Source of the DNA: DSUN01 sp035527715
GTDB lineage: Bacteria > Planctomycetota > PUPC01 > DSUN01
Assembly: GCA_035527715.1 (NCBI GenBank)
Contig: DATKZY010000124.1
Span: forward strand, 1-61,472
DNA length: 61,472 nucleotides
Direction of reading: 5' to 3'
The translations under genes were made by a program, and so were the position numbers. Within the stretch, counting starts at the first letter, position 1. Every line of letters begins with the position of its first letter. The notes under the pieces were generated by a model, which had not been told where the DNA came from, did no database searches, and saw nothing but the letters and a program-made list of their open reading frames with translations. Below are positions 6,833-15,072 of this stretch, piece after piece.

Positions 6833-8380
6833 ATGCCCTATCGCGACATCAAGAGCACCCGCGACATGTGGGAGAACAATCTCCCCAGGTTCCCCCGCAA
6901 GACGGCGATCGTCGAGGGCGATGTAGCCCTCACGTTCGCCCAGGCGGACGAGAAGATCGAGCGGCTGAGGACGGCGTTCGTCTCCCGCCTCGGGATCCGG
7001 CAGCACGAGAACGTGGCCGTGCTGCTGCCCAATTGCCTCGACTACTTTCTCGCCTACTGGGCGCTGGTGAAGCTCGGCGCGGTGGTGGTGCCGGTCAACA
7101 CCCGCCTCCGCGCCGAGGAGATGCGCCACATCCTCAGCACGACCGACGGCTCGACCCTCATCGCCCACAAGAGCCTCTGGAAGACCGCCCGGGCCGCGCT
7201 CGCCGAGTGCCCGAACATCCGACAAGTCGTCAGCGTCGGCTTCCAGGAGGAGGGGCTGATTCCCTATGACGAGCTGCTCGCCACCGAGGCCCAGCCCTAC
7301 TCGCCGCCCGACATCCAGCCCGACGACCTGGCCATCATCATGCACACCTCGGGCACCACGGGCCAGCCCAAGGGCGCCGTGATGCACCACGCCGACCTGC
7401 TGTTCAACGTCCGAATGTCGCTCCTCGCGCACGGCTGGCGGCACGAGGACGTGCATCTCCTCGTCGTGCCGATGTTCCACGCGACCGCGCTCTACTCGAT
7501 GCTGCCGGCCTCGGCCTACCTCGGCTCCACCGTGGTCGTCGCCCCAAGGCCGCACGTGCCCGAGCTTGTCGCCCTTATCGAGAAGCACCGCTGCACGACC
7601 TTCTTCGGCGTGCCCACGCTCTTCTACTGGCTCGCCACGTACCGCGACCTGGCGAAGCACGACCTGTCGTCGCTCCGCCTCATCGCCTACGCAGGCTCGA
7701 TGATGCCGCCCCAGACGATCCACAAGCTCCGCAAGCGCTTCCCCAACGTGGCCCTCCACAACTTCTTCGGCCTCACCGAGACCATCGCGGCCACCCACGT
7801 GCTGCCCAACTGCGATGCGACGGCTCGCGCCGACTCCATCGGCAAGCCGCTGCCCGACATCCATCAGCTCGTCGTGGACGACGACCGCAAGCCCGTGCCC
7901 GCAGGCACCGTCGGCCAGCTCTGCTTCCATCGCTCCAACATCGTCCGCGGCTACTGGAAGCGCCCCGGCCTCATCGAGCAGGCCTGCTTCACCCACGAGG
8001 GCGAGGAGTACTTCAACACGGGCGACCTGGCGATGGCCGACGAAGACGGCTACGTGTACCTCAAGGGCCGCAAGAAAGAGATGATCATCGTCGGCGGCGA
8101 AAACGTCTACGCCCTCGAGGTCGAGAACACCATCCTCACCCACGAGGGGGTGATGGAGGTGGCGGTGGTCGGCGTCGAGGCCACGGGCGCGAGCGCCTAC
8201 CTGGGCGAGCTGGTCAAGGCCGTCGTCGTGCCCAAGGAGGGCCGCAAGCTCACCGAGCTCGACATCAAGCGCCACTGCGCCGAGCGCCTCGCCAGCTACA
8301 AAGTGCCCAGCCTCGTCGAGTTCCGCGGCGCCCTCCCCCGCAACCCCGGCGGAAAAGTGCTGAAGAGGGAATTGAAGTGA
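6833..8380 (+). CDS. class I adenylate-forming enzyme, fatty-acyl-CoA synthetase type
   Basis: This 515-aa cytoplasmic enzyme has CAGGAGAG upstream of ATG 6833. The P-loop-like signature HTSGTTGQPKG (residues 171-181), the NFFGLTETIA adenine-binding loop, the NTGDLA / GRKKEMIIVGGENV hinge and the C-terminal catalytic lysine region GGKVLKREL are all present. It activates a carboxylic acid to an acyl-AMP and then a CoA thioester. The closest relatives by pattern are long- or medium-chain fatty-acyl-CoA ligases, but chain length is not readable here. It has its own promoter and is followed by a hairpin, so it is monocistronic. Confidence 0.88.
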   Translation: MPYRDIKSTRDMWENNLPRFPRKTAIVEGDVALTFAQADEKIERLRTAFVSRLGIRQHENVAVLLPNCLDYFLAYWALVKLGAVVVPVNTRLRAEEMRHILSTTDGSTLIAHKSLWKTARAALAECPNIRQVVSVGFQEEGLIPYDELLATEAQPYSPPDIQPDDLAIIMHTSGTTGQPKGAVMHHADLLFNVRMSLLAHGWRHEDVHLLVVPMFHATALYSMLPASAYLGSTVVVAPRPHVPELVALIEKHRCTTFFGVPTLFYWLATYRDLAKHDLSSLRLIAYAGSMMPPQTIHKLRKRFPNVALHNFFGLTETIAATHVLPNCDATARADSIGKPLPDIHQLVVDDDRKPVPAGTVGQLCFHRSNIVRGYWKRPGLIEQACFTHEGEEYFNTGDLAMADEDGYVYLKGRKKEMIIVGGENVYALEVENTILTHEGVMEVAVVGVEATGASAYLGELVKAVVVPKEGRKLTELDIKRHCAERLASYKVPSLVEFRGALPRNPGGKVLKRELK

Positions 8381-8389
8381 CGTAGGCGT

Positions 8390-8429
8390 GTGCGGGGGGA
8401 AACTTCTTGGAAGAATTGTCCCCCCGCAC
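8390..8429 (+). terminator. G/C-rich hairpin after the acyl-CoA synthetase gene
   Basis: GTGCGGGGGGA (8390-8400) pairs with TCCCCCCGCAC (8419-8429), and TTCTT / AAGAA at the tip flank GG. No U-tract follows. It is a second copy of the layout at 38-81. Confidence 0.6.
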
Positions 8430-8464
8430 CCCCCTTCAAGAACTGTTGAACTGGGGACCAGCCA

Positions 8465-11400
8465 ATGGCTCTCCACCGTTCAAGCGTTGGCGCATTCATT
8501 GCCGCTGCGTTGGCAGCCTCGGCGATGGCAGCAGAGCAGCCGAAGCCAGGCATCGGCGTGTTTTTCAAGGCTGATGAGGTCGCCGCGCTGCGCGAGAAGG
8601 TGCAGAAGCCGCCGTGCAAGGCGATCTATGAGCAGCTTCTGAAGCGGGCCGACGCGGCACTGGCGAAATGGCCAGAGGACAAGGCGAAGCTGCGCTTCGC
8701 CGAGCTAGTCCCCAAGCTGCCCGATATCCAGACCGAGTTCGTGCCCAAGGAGTTCCTGCCCGAGGGCGGCAAGGAGGCGGGCATGGCGCTCGGCAACTAC
8801 GGGAAGGACGGCGCGCCCGCCGCCGCATTCGTCTATCTCATCACGGGCGAACGGAAATACGCGGAGTTCGCCTGGGACGTCTTCGAGCAGTGCGCGAAGG
8901 CGAATCGCTGGGGCTGGTTCCCCTGGGCCGGCTCGCACATGCCGCAGATCCACTTCGGCATCCTGAGCCGCGCCCTGGTGCTCGTGGCCGACTGCGTGTG
9001 GGACACGCTGACGCCGCAGCAGCGGCAGCACGCCCGCGAGGTGATCGCCGACAAGTGTGTCGAGCCCTACTTCCGCATCGTCCTCCAGACGCCCGGCATG
9101 GGCCTCTTCCACCTGCGGTCGCGCAACCAGGGCAGCAACGCCCTCGCCGCGGCGGTCGTTGGCAGCGTCTTCGTCGGCGACGCGGTGCCCGACAACCGCG
9201 TCTGGTTCAACTCGCTGCTTCAGACCTTTCACTGGGCGATCACCCACGACATCGGCTGGATGGGGCAGAACCTCGAATCCGGCCTCGGCGGATACTGGTC
9301 GGTCTCCATGCAGAACCTCTACACCGCCGCCGCCGCGCTCTGGAACGTGCGGGGCATTGACCTCCGCCCTCATCCCGGCTTCGACCAGGCGACTTACTAT
9401 CCCATCATCCACGAGACCACCGTCCCCGCCGTCAACCACTTCACCGACCCGATTGACCCGGCTTCCAAGGCGACGCCCGGCATCATCTCGGGCAAGCCGA
9501 TCGAGCTGCCCCACGGCGGCCGCTGCGGAGCCTGGTGGCTCGACTACGCCGCCAAGTTTCCCAACTCCCCCGCCCATTACTTCATTCGTAAGGAAATGGT
9601 CGGCCCCGACCGCCTGAGCGTGGCCGACTGCCATCAGGGCGCGCTCGGCCAGGTGCTCGGCATCGCGTGGTGGGACGACCGGCTCCTCGCCGACCCCAAG
9701 CCGCCGACCAGCCTCGCACAGTTCACCGACCGCATGGCCGGCATCCGCTCGGGCTACGGCCTGGGGCAGACCTATCTCTACTTCAACGGCGACCTCTTCC
9801 TGAGCGCGCGGAACGAAATCCTCTGCACCACGTCGGGCATGTCGTGGCACTTCCCCTGGCACCAGTACCAGGTGTCCGAGACGGGCATCGAGACCGAGGG
9901 GGAGCCTTTCGCCCCGAGCATGGTGATCAAGGAATCCTACAACGACGAGCGGTTCGCTTTCTTCCGCGCCGAGAGCGGCTTCAGCAACGTCGCCTACTAC
10001 CCGCGCCCCGGCCAGCGCGAGAGCCACACCCACTACAACAAGCGCGAACGCTCCGTCCTCTATGTCCGCCCCGCCGACGGCGCCCCCGACTACTTCGTCT
10101 TCTCCGACATCGTCCGCCACAAGGACCCGAAGCCCCGCTGGCACGCCTGGACCTGGCACCTGTGGAACCACGCGGCGAACCCCAAGAACTTCGGCCGCTT
10201 CGTGCCACAGAACAGTGGCTGGCGCGAGGGCGCGATCAGCGATGCTGTGCGGATCGAGCGGCCGAATGCCGACCTTTGGGTCTTCTTCCTCAGGCCCGCC
10301 GAGCATGTGGGCGTCGCGCCGCTGAAGGTGGCCATGGAGCAGCACGGCGTGCCCTCCCAGCCCTGCGTCGCCTACCAGATGGACCACAACGGCCAGATGC
10401 TCCGCGCCATCGCCGGCGGCTACGACCCGACCGATGCCAAGCCTGTCACCCTCCCCGTCACCGCCTGGAAGGGCCTGGGCGTCGTGCAGGACGGCGTCCT
10501 TTACCTGGAGAAGCCGCCGACCAACCAGACCGTCACCTCGGGCGTCGTCGGCGGGCTGGTCGGTGGCAGCCGCTATCGCCTCTCCCTGAAGTGCAAGGAA
10601 GAGAACTATCGGGTCTACGAGGCCACCGCCTGGGAGGTGAGCCTCGAACTGCTCGACCAGGACGGCAAGGTCGTCGCCAAGCCCGAGACCCCCTACGGCC
10701 ATCCCGATCCGCTGCGGCTCGGTGCGCCGAAGAGCGACATCAAGACCCACGATTGGACCGAGACGGTGGAATTCGTCGAGGTGCCCGAGGGTGCCGTCGC
10801 CTGCCGCGCCAGCTTCCGCGCCGTCGGCGGCGCACACTACTTCACCCTCGGCAAGCTGTGGCTGAGCGCCATCGAGCTTCAGCCCGTTGGCAAGCCGGTC
10901 CGCAAGAGAGAGCAGCGGTTCCTCACCCTCGTGATGCCTGTCGGCAAGGGCGAGCGGCCGCCGCAGCTCCTCAACACCTCAAGCGGCAATGTGGCGCTCC
11001 GTCATGCTCCCGGCATCACGGATGGGATAGAGCTGACACCCGAAGGCGTCCCGGCAGTCCATAGGCGGGTCAAGGACTCTATCGTCGCGCTGTTCCCCGA
11101 CCCCAAGAAGCGCGGCGGGGCTTCTGGCGCGCTCAAGACCAACTCGGACGAGAATGCGAAGCAGCTTCTCGCGGGGCTGAGGCCCGTGCTCGACCAGCTT
11201 GCCGCCGAGCGCGATGCGCTGACCGCCAAGGGGAGGAGGAATCTCGCCCTCGACGCCAAGGTCACGGCCTCGGCGAGCCGCGACGAGCGCTTCCCGCCCT
11301 CGAAGGTGGTTGACAACCAGGTGGCCGAGTATCCCCTCGACGGCCATCTCGACTACACGCTCGGCATCGTGTGGACCTCCAGCCGCTTCGCCGGCTACGG

Positions 11401-11881
11401 CTCGGGCAAGGAGTCGCTCCTCGACAACCGCGACTACTTCCCGCTCTACGTCCGGCCCACCTACTGGCTCCTGCCCGAGGACAAGCTCGGCCACGTCGAG
11501 CTGGAGTTGAAGGAGCCGGCCGCGGTGGACCTCGTGCGCCTCCTGAACACCAGCAACGCGGGCCTCAACGACTTCGCCGCCCACACGTTCCGCGTCGAGC
11601 TGTTCGATGCCGACCGCAAGCCCCTGGCGAGCAAGGACGGGGCCTTCGGCAAGGTCTTCGACCGCCCCTTCCAGCACGCCTTCTTCGCACCCAAGTGGTT
11701 CGACCACTACACGCCCACCTTTGCGGGGATGCTGGAGCCAGGCGTGACCGTGCCTTTCGGCGACGGCTGGCGGGAGGTCGCCTTCGACGCCCCCCAGGGC
11801 GTCAAGTTCATTCGCGTCGTCCTCACCAAGTTCTGGGGCATCGGCGGCGGGCTGAACGAGATTCAGGTCTACGGCAAGTGA
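8465..11881 (+). CDS. exported heparinase II/III-like polysaccharide lyase with C-terminal discoidin-like domain
   Basis: This 1138-aa protein has a signal peptide (residues 1-22, AALAASAMAAEQ). Residues about 30-330 carry Trp- and Tyr-rich helical repeats of an (alpha/alpha) toroid (ITGERKYAEFAWDVFEQC, RSRNQGSNALAAA, DIGWMGQNLESGLGGYWS). Residues about 440-640 are a beta-sheet region (SHTHYNKRERSVLYVRP), typical of heparinase II/III-type lyases. Residues about 690-790 resemble a carbohydrate-binding beta-sandwich. The end (NLALDAKVTASASRDERFPPS to NEIQVYGK) is an F5/8-like domain. It should depolymerise an acidic polysaccharide in the periplasm or outside the cell. Substrate and catalytic residues cannot be fixed from sequence. 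Confidence 0.7.
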   Translation: MALHRSSVGAFIAAALAASAMAAEQPKPGIGVFFKADEVAALREKVQKPPCKAIYEQLLKRADAALAKWPEDKAKLRFAELVPKLPDIQTEFVPKEFLPEGGKEAGMALGNYGKDGAPAAAFVYLITGERKYAEFAWDVFEQCAKANRWGWFPWAGSHMPQIHFGILSRALVLVADCVWDTLTPQQRQHAREVIADKCVEPYFRIVLQTPGMGLFHLRSRNQGSNALAAAVVGSVFVGDAVPDNRVWFNSLLQTFHWAITHDIGWMGQNLESGLGGYWSVSMQNLYTAAAALWNVRGIDLRPHPGFDQATYYPIIHETTVPAVNHFTDPIDPASKATPGIISGKPIELPHGGRCGAWWLDYAAKFPNSPAHYFIRKEMVGPDRLSVADCHQGALGQVLGIAWWDDRLLADPKPPTSLAQFTDRMAGIRSGYGLGQTYLYFNGDLFLSARNEILCTTSGMSWHFPWHQYQVSETGIETEGEPFAPSMVIKESYNDERFAFFRAESGFSNVAYYPRPGQRESHTHYNKRERSVLYVRPADGAPDYFVFSDIVRHKDPKPRWHAWTWHLWNHAANPKNFGRFVPQNSGWREGAISDAVRIERPNADLWVFFLRPAEHVGVAPLKVAMEQHGVPSQPCVAYQMDHNGQMLRAIAGGYDPTDAKPVTLPVTAWKGLGVVQDGVLYLEKPPTNQTVTSGVVGGLVGGSRYRLSLKCKEENYRVYEATAWEVSLELLDQDGKVVAKPETPYGHPDPLRLGAPKSDIKTHDWTETVEFVEVPEGAVACRASFRAVGGAHYFTLGKLWLSAIELQPVGKPVRKREQRFLTLVMPVGKGERPPQLLNTSSGNVALRHAPGITDGIELTPEGVPAVHRRVKDSIVALFPDPKKRGGASGALKTNSDENAKQLLAGLRPVLDQLAAERDALTAKGRRNLALDAKVTASASRDERFPPSKVVDNQVAEYPLDGHLDYTLGIVWTSSRFAGYGSGKESLLDNRDYFPLYVRPTYWLLPEDKLGHVELELKEPAAVDLVRLLNTSNAGLNDFAAHTFRVELFDADRKPLASKDGAFGKVFDRPFQHAFFAPKWFDHYTPTFAGMLEPGVTVPFGDGWREVAFDAPQGVKFIRVVLTKFWGIGGGLNEIQVYGK

Positions 11882-12172
11882 CCCTTGCGGCCTGTTTATC
11901 ATTATATGACGCTGCTAAGTGTCTTGCTGACAAATGGTTATGGCGCCGCCCGGAAAAACTGCGTAGGAACGCGTACAGTGCGTCCGGAGGGCGTCATTGG
12001 GCTCCTGATACCTTTGGTCGCCGGCGGGAGGGTGCCGGAAGCCACAAGCGTAGCGCTGGACTATTCTTGCGGCGATGGCACTCCGGGCGGTGCGCGGACC
12101 ACATGACGGCCTGAAATCGCGTTTTTTTCGCACCGGCCCTCTACCCTGGCAGGCAGGTGCCTGCGGCGGCAA
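11882..12172. other. gene-poor intergenic stretch
   Basis: The first 60 bases are AT-richer than the flanks. A run of seven T at 12122-12128 has no convincing stem before it. Short open frames here lack ribosome sites and coding character, so no gene is called. Confidence 0.5.
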
Positions 12173-12201
12173 TTGACCGCGGGGTGGCGGCGGTGTAGAA
12201 T
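12173..12201 (+). promoter_or_regulatory. predicted promoter of the uncharacterised lipoprotein gene
   Basis: TTGACC (12173-12178), a 17-bp spacer and TAGAAT (12196-12201) lie about 57 bp before the TTG start at 12259. Confidence 0.65.
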
Positions 12202-12258
12202 CGGGCGGTCGTGGAGGCCGAGGCGTCGTCTGTTCTCCAGGCTCAGGAGGATTGCCCC

Positions 12259-13500
12259 TTGAGGACTCTTCGCATCGTCGGGCTGGTGGGGGTTGCGTGT
12301 GCCGTCGCGTGCGGCTGCGGCATCGGGCCGCGGGCGATTCGGCGCGAGCGGGCGAGCTACAACATCGCCCTCCAGCAGACGGCCGGCGAGCAGATGCTGC
12401 TGAACCTGGTGCGGCTGAAGTACCGCGAGCCCACGCTGTTCCTCGAGGTGGGCAACATCTCCGCTCAGTTCGAGTATCTCACGGAGACCGAGGGGATCGG
12501 CACCTTCGTGCGCGGCGGCGGCAGCGCCTACACCGGCAGGGTGATGCCGTCGTACTCGGAGCGGCCGACGATCACATATACGCCGCTCCAGGGCGAGGCG
12601 TATGCGAACCGCGTGATCACGGAGATCGGGCTCGGCCGCCTGGCGCCGCTCTACGCGACAGGCTGGCGCGTGGACCGCCTGATCCGGATGCTGGTCGAGC
12701 GCGCGGGGGACATCCGCAACGACCCCACGCTCGTCCCCGCGCCCGGCGAGACCCTGCGGCCGCACCAGAAGCTCCTCGAGGTCGCCCGCATCTGGCGAAA
12801 GCTCCAGAAGAACGGCGACCTGGCCTTCACGACGCCCACGAGCGAGATGGTCGTGGCCGCCGGCATCCGCCCCGAGCAGGTGACGCCCCAGTGCCACATC
12901 GTCGCCGACAAGGACGGCTATCGCTTCTGCCTCGCCACGGACGGCACGTGGGAGCTGCGCCGAAGCGTCCCCAGCGGCCTCATCATCCGCGCCGCCTACT
13001 CGGAGGAGAAGGACGCGAACACGGTGGACGGCTATCTGAAGATCAAGCCGGGGCGCACGCGTGACCAGGGCGGCCGCTTCGTTGAGCGCATCCGCCTCAT
13101 CGCCTTCAGCGACGTCCGCGACGGCGGCGAGAAGCAGGAGATCGCCGAGGTCCCCGTCCAGATCCGCTCCCTCAACGGCATCCTGTTCTACCTTGGCCAG
13201 GGCGTCGAAGTGCCCCCGGCCCACGCGGAGAGGGGGCTCGTGAAGGTTTACGCCGACGAGCAGGGCCAGGACGTTGACTGCCACGCGGAAACGAGTGACC
13301 TGCTGAACATCCGGTGCAGCCCGACGCGGCCTGCGGACGCCTACGTGGCCGTCCGCTATCGCGGCCACTGGTTCTACCTCAACGACGCCGACACGGATTC
13401 GAAGGACACCTTCTCGCTCCTGCTCATCCTCTTCGCCCTTCAGTCGGGCGACGTGAAGTCGGCTCAGCCCCTGTTGACCATCCCGATCGGGGGCAGGTGA
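12259..13500 (+). CDS. uncharacterised exported lipoprotein
   Basis: This 413-aa protein takes a TTG start at 12259, because AGGAGG lies 8 nt upstream. From there the protein begins with RTLRIVGLVGVACAVACGCG, a lipoprotein-like signal with Cys at 14, 18 and 20. Residues about 30-75 (ALQQTAGEQMLLNLVRLKYR, FLEVGNISAQFEY) are the most distinctive, conserved-looking segment. No named domain was recognised. The C-terminus (FSLLLILFALQSGDVKSAQP) is hydrophobic. It has its own promoter and ends one base before the ribosome site of the DUF3604 gene, so the two are probably co-transcribed. An outer-membrane or periplasmic location is inferred. Confidence 0.7.
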   Translation: MRTLRIVGLVGVACAVACGCGIGPRAIRRERASYNIALQQTAGEQMLLNLVRLKYREPTLFLEVGNISAQFEYLTETEGIGTFVRGGGSAYTGRVMPSYSERPTITYTPLQGEAYANRVITEIGLGRLAPLYATGWRVDRLIRMLVERAGDIRNDPTLVPAPGETLRPHQKLLEVARIWRKLQKNGDLAFTTPTSEMVVAAGIRPEQVTPQCHIVADKDGYRFCLATDGTWELRRSVPSGLIIRAAYSEEKDANTVDGYLKIKPGRTRDQGGRFVERIRLIAFSDVRDGGEKQEIAEVPVQIRSLNGILFYLGQGVEVPPAHAERGLVKVYADEQGQDVDCHAETSDLLNIRCSPTRPADAYVAVRYRGHWFYLNDADTDSKDTFSLLLILFALQSGDVKSAQPLLTIPIGGR

Positions 13501-13596
13501 AGGAGGGCCGCCATAGGATCGCCCGGGCTCGTCCATCCGCCAGACTTCCACCAGAAGGTCATCGCGCAGGAGGCGCCAGGGGGCGAAGCGCGGGAG

Positions 13597-14970
13597 GTGG
13601 CCCTGGTCGCGCCGACGGTCGTGGCGCCCGGGGAGCCGTTCGCGCTCAACGTCGCCGTCCTCGACGAGCACGGCTACCCCTCCGTGGAGTTCAGCGGGAA
13701 GGTGCGGATTCGCGGCGAGTTCACCCACTCGCCGCTGATCGAAATGCCGTTCCGGAAGGGACGGCCCGCGCTGGCCAGGGCCGAGGGCCTGGTCGTGCCA
13801 TCGGTGGGGCTGTTCCGCTTCGAGGGGACGCTCGGCGGCGAGGCCTGGCACAGCAATCCCGTGTGCTGCCGGCGCGGGCCCGGGCTCCGCGTGGCCTGGG
13901 GCGACCCCCACGTGCACACCATCCTGAGCGCGTGCCACGCCGAGGGCGCGCGGTCGCTCAACTTCTGCTACGCCGCCGCACGCTACATGAGCGGCCTGGA
14001 CTGGGTCTCTGCCGCCGATCACGTCTCGAACGGCCGGTGCGACTTCTCGAAGTGGCGCGAGCAGATGGCCGCGTGCCAGGCCCACGACGACCCGCCCGAC
14101 TTCGTGACGCTGCCCAGCTACGAGGCCTCGCTGAAGGGCGGCGCGGGCGGCGACACGAATCCCTACTTCCGCCGCCCGCCCGAGATGTTCATTGACGAGT
14201 ACGAGGCAGGGAACGCCAGGACGCTGTGCGAAAAGCTCGGCGAGCGGGTCGGCCGGGAGAACTTCTTCGTCGTGCCGCACCACACGACCCGCACGGGCAA
14301 GCACGGCGAGATCCCCGACGAGGTCTACCCGGGGGAGGCCCTGATGCCCGTCATCGAGATCCACTCGAAGTGGGGCACGAGCGAGCACCGCGGCAATGCC
14401 AACCCACTCCACCAGGTCCACCCGGGGCCGAGCTACGCGGTTGACCTGCTGAATCGAGGACTCAAGCTCGGCTTCATCGCGGGCACGGATTCCCACGCGA
14501 CCATGCCCTCGGCGACGGGGATCGAGCCTGGCCACATCGACCGCCTGCCCGGCCTCACGGCGGCCCTCGTGCCCGAGTTGAGCCGCGACGCCGTGTTCGA
14601 CGCCCTGCGCTCCCGCCGCTGCTATGCGGCCAGCCGCGAGCGCGTCTACCTCGACGTGTCCGTCGGCGGCACGCCGATGGGCCAGACCGCGGCGTGGCCG
14701 GACCGTGCGAAGCCGCGGACCATCCAGGTCGCCGCGGCGGCCCAGAGCGACATCGTGGCCGTCGAGGTCGTCCGCAACGGCGAGACCATCCATCGCCATC
14801 CCGCCGGAGCCTGGCAGGCCGCGCTGCTCTTCGACGATGAGGTGAGCCTGGACGGGCTCTGGCTCGAGTCCGAGCACCTCGGGTGCTTCGCCTACACCTA
14901 TGTCCGCGTGACCTGTGCCTCGGGCGCCCGGGCCTGGTCGAGCCCCGTCTGGTTGCTCAAGGCACCATAG
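13597..14970 (+). CDS. DUF3604 protein, PHP-like metal hydrolase fold
   Basis: The first conventional start is GTG 13597 (457 aa), but it has no spaced ribosome site. The same frame is open back to 13501. AGGAGG at 13501-13506 followed by six bases and ATA at 13513 suggests the true start is ATA 13513 (485 aa). Metal-ligand motifs of the PHP-like fold are visible: GDPHVHT, SAADH, PHHTT, EIHSKWG and AGTDSHATMPS. DUF3604 proteins are predicted metal-dependent phosphoesterases or hydrolases of unknown substrate. The C-terminal 110 residues form a beta-sandwich extension. No signal peptide is visible from either start. Confidence 0.75.
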   Translation: MALVAPTVVAPGEPFALNVAVLDEHGYPSVEFSGKVRIRGEFTHSPLIEMPFRKGRPALARAEGLVVPSVGLFRFEGTLGGEAWHSNPVCCRRGPGLRVAWGDPHVHTILSACHAEGARSLNFCYAAARYMSGLDWVSAADHVSNGRCDFSKWREQMAACQAHDDPPDFVTLPSYEASLKGGAGGDTNPYFRRPPEMFIDEYEAGNARTLCEKLGERVGRENFFVVPHHTTRTGKHGEIPDEVYPGEALMPVIEIHSKWGTSEHRGNANPLHQVHPGPSYAVDLLNRGLKLGFIAGTDSHATMPSATGIEPGHIDRLPGLTAALVPELSRDAVFDALRSRRCYAASRERVYLDVSVGGTPMGQTAAWPDRAKPRTIQVAAAAQSDIVAVEVVRNGETIHRHPAGAWQAALLFDDEVSLDGLWLESEHLGCFAYTYVRVTCASGARAWSSPVWLLKAP

Positions 14971-14990
14971 CGCGACTCCCCTTGCCGGCC

Positions 14991-15019
14991 TTGCTCTCGG
15001 CCCGCCCGCGGAGTATCCT
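14991..15019 (+). promoter_or_regulatory. predicted promoter of the first sulfatase gene
   Basis: TTGCTC (14991-14996), a 17-bp spacer and TATCCT (15014-15019) lie 53 bp before ATG 15073. Confidence 0.45.
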
Positions 15020-15072
15020 ATGGGCTGCGGGCCAAGCCAGGCTCGAGCAACTCGCGGAAAGGAGACAGGGAG

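Noticed and set aside
11885..12106. A 73-codon open frame after the lyase gene
   Set aside because: It has no ribosome site, no coding-like composition and no recognisable motif.
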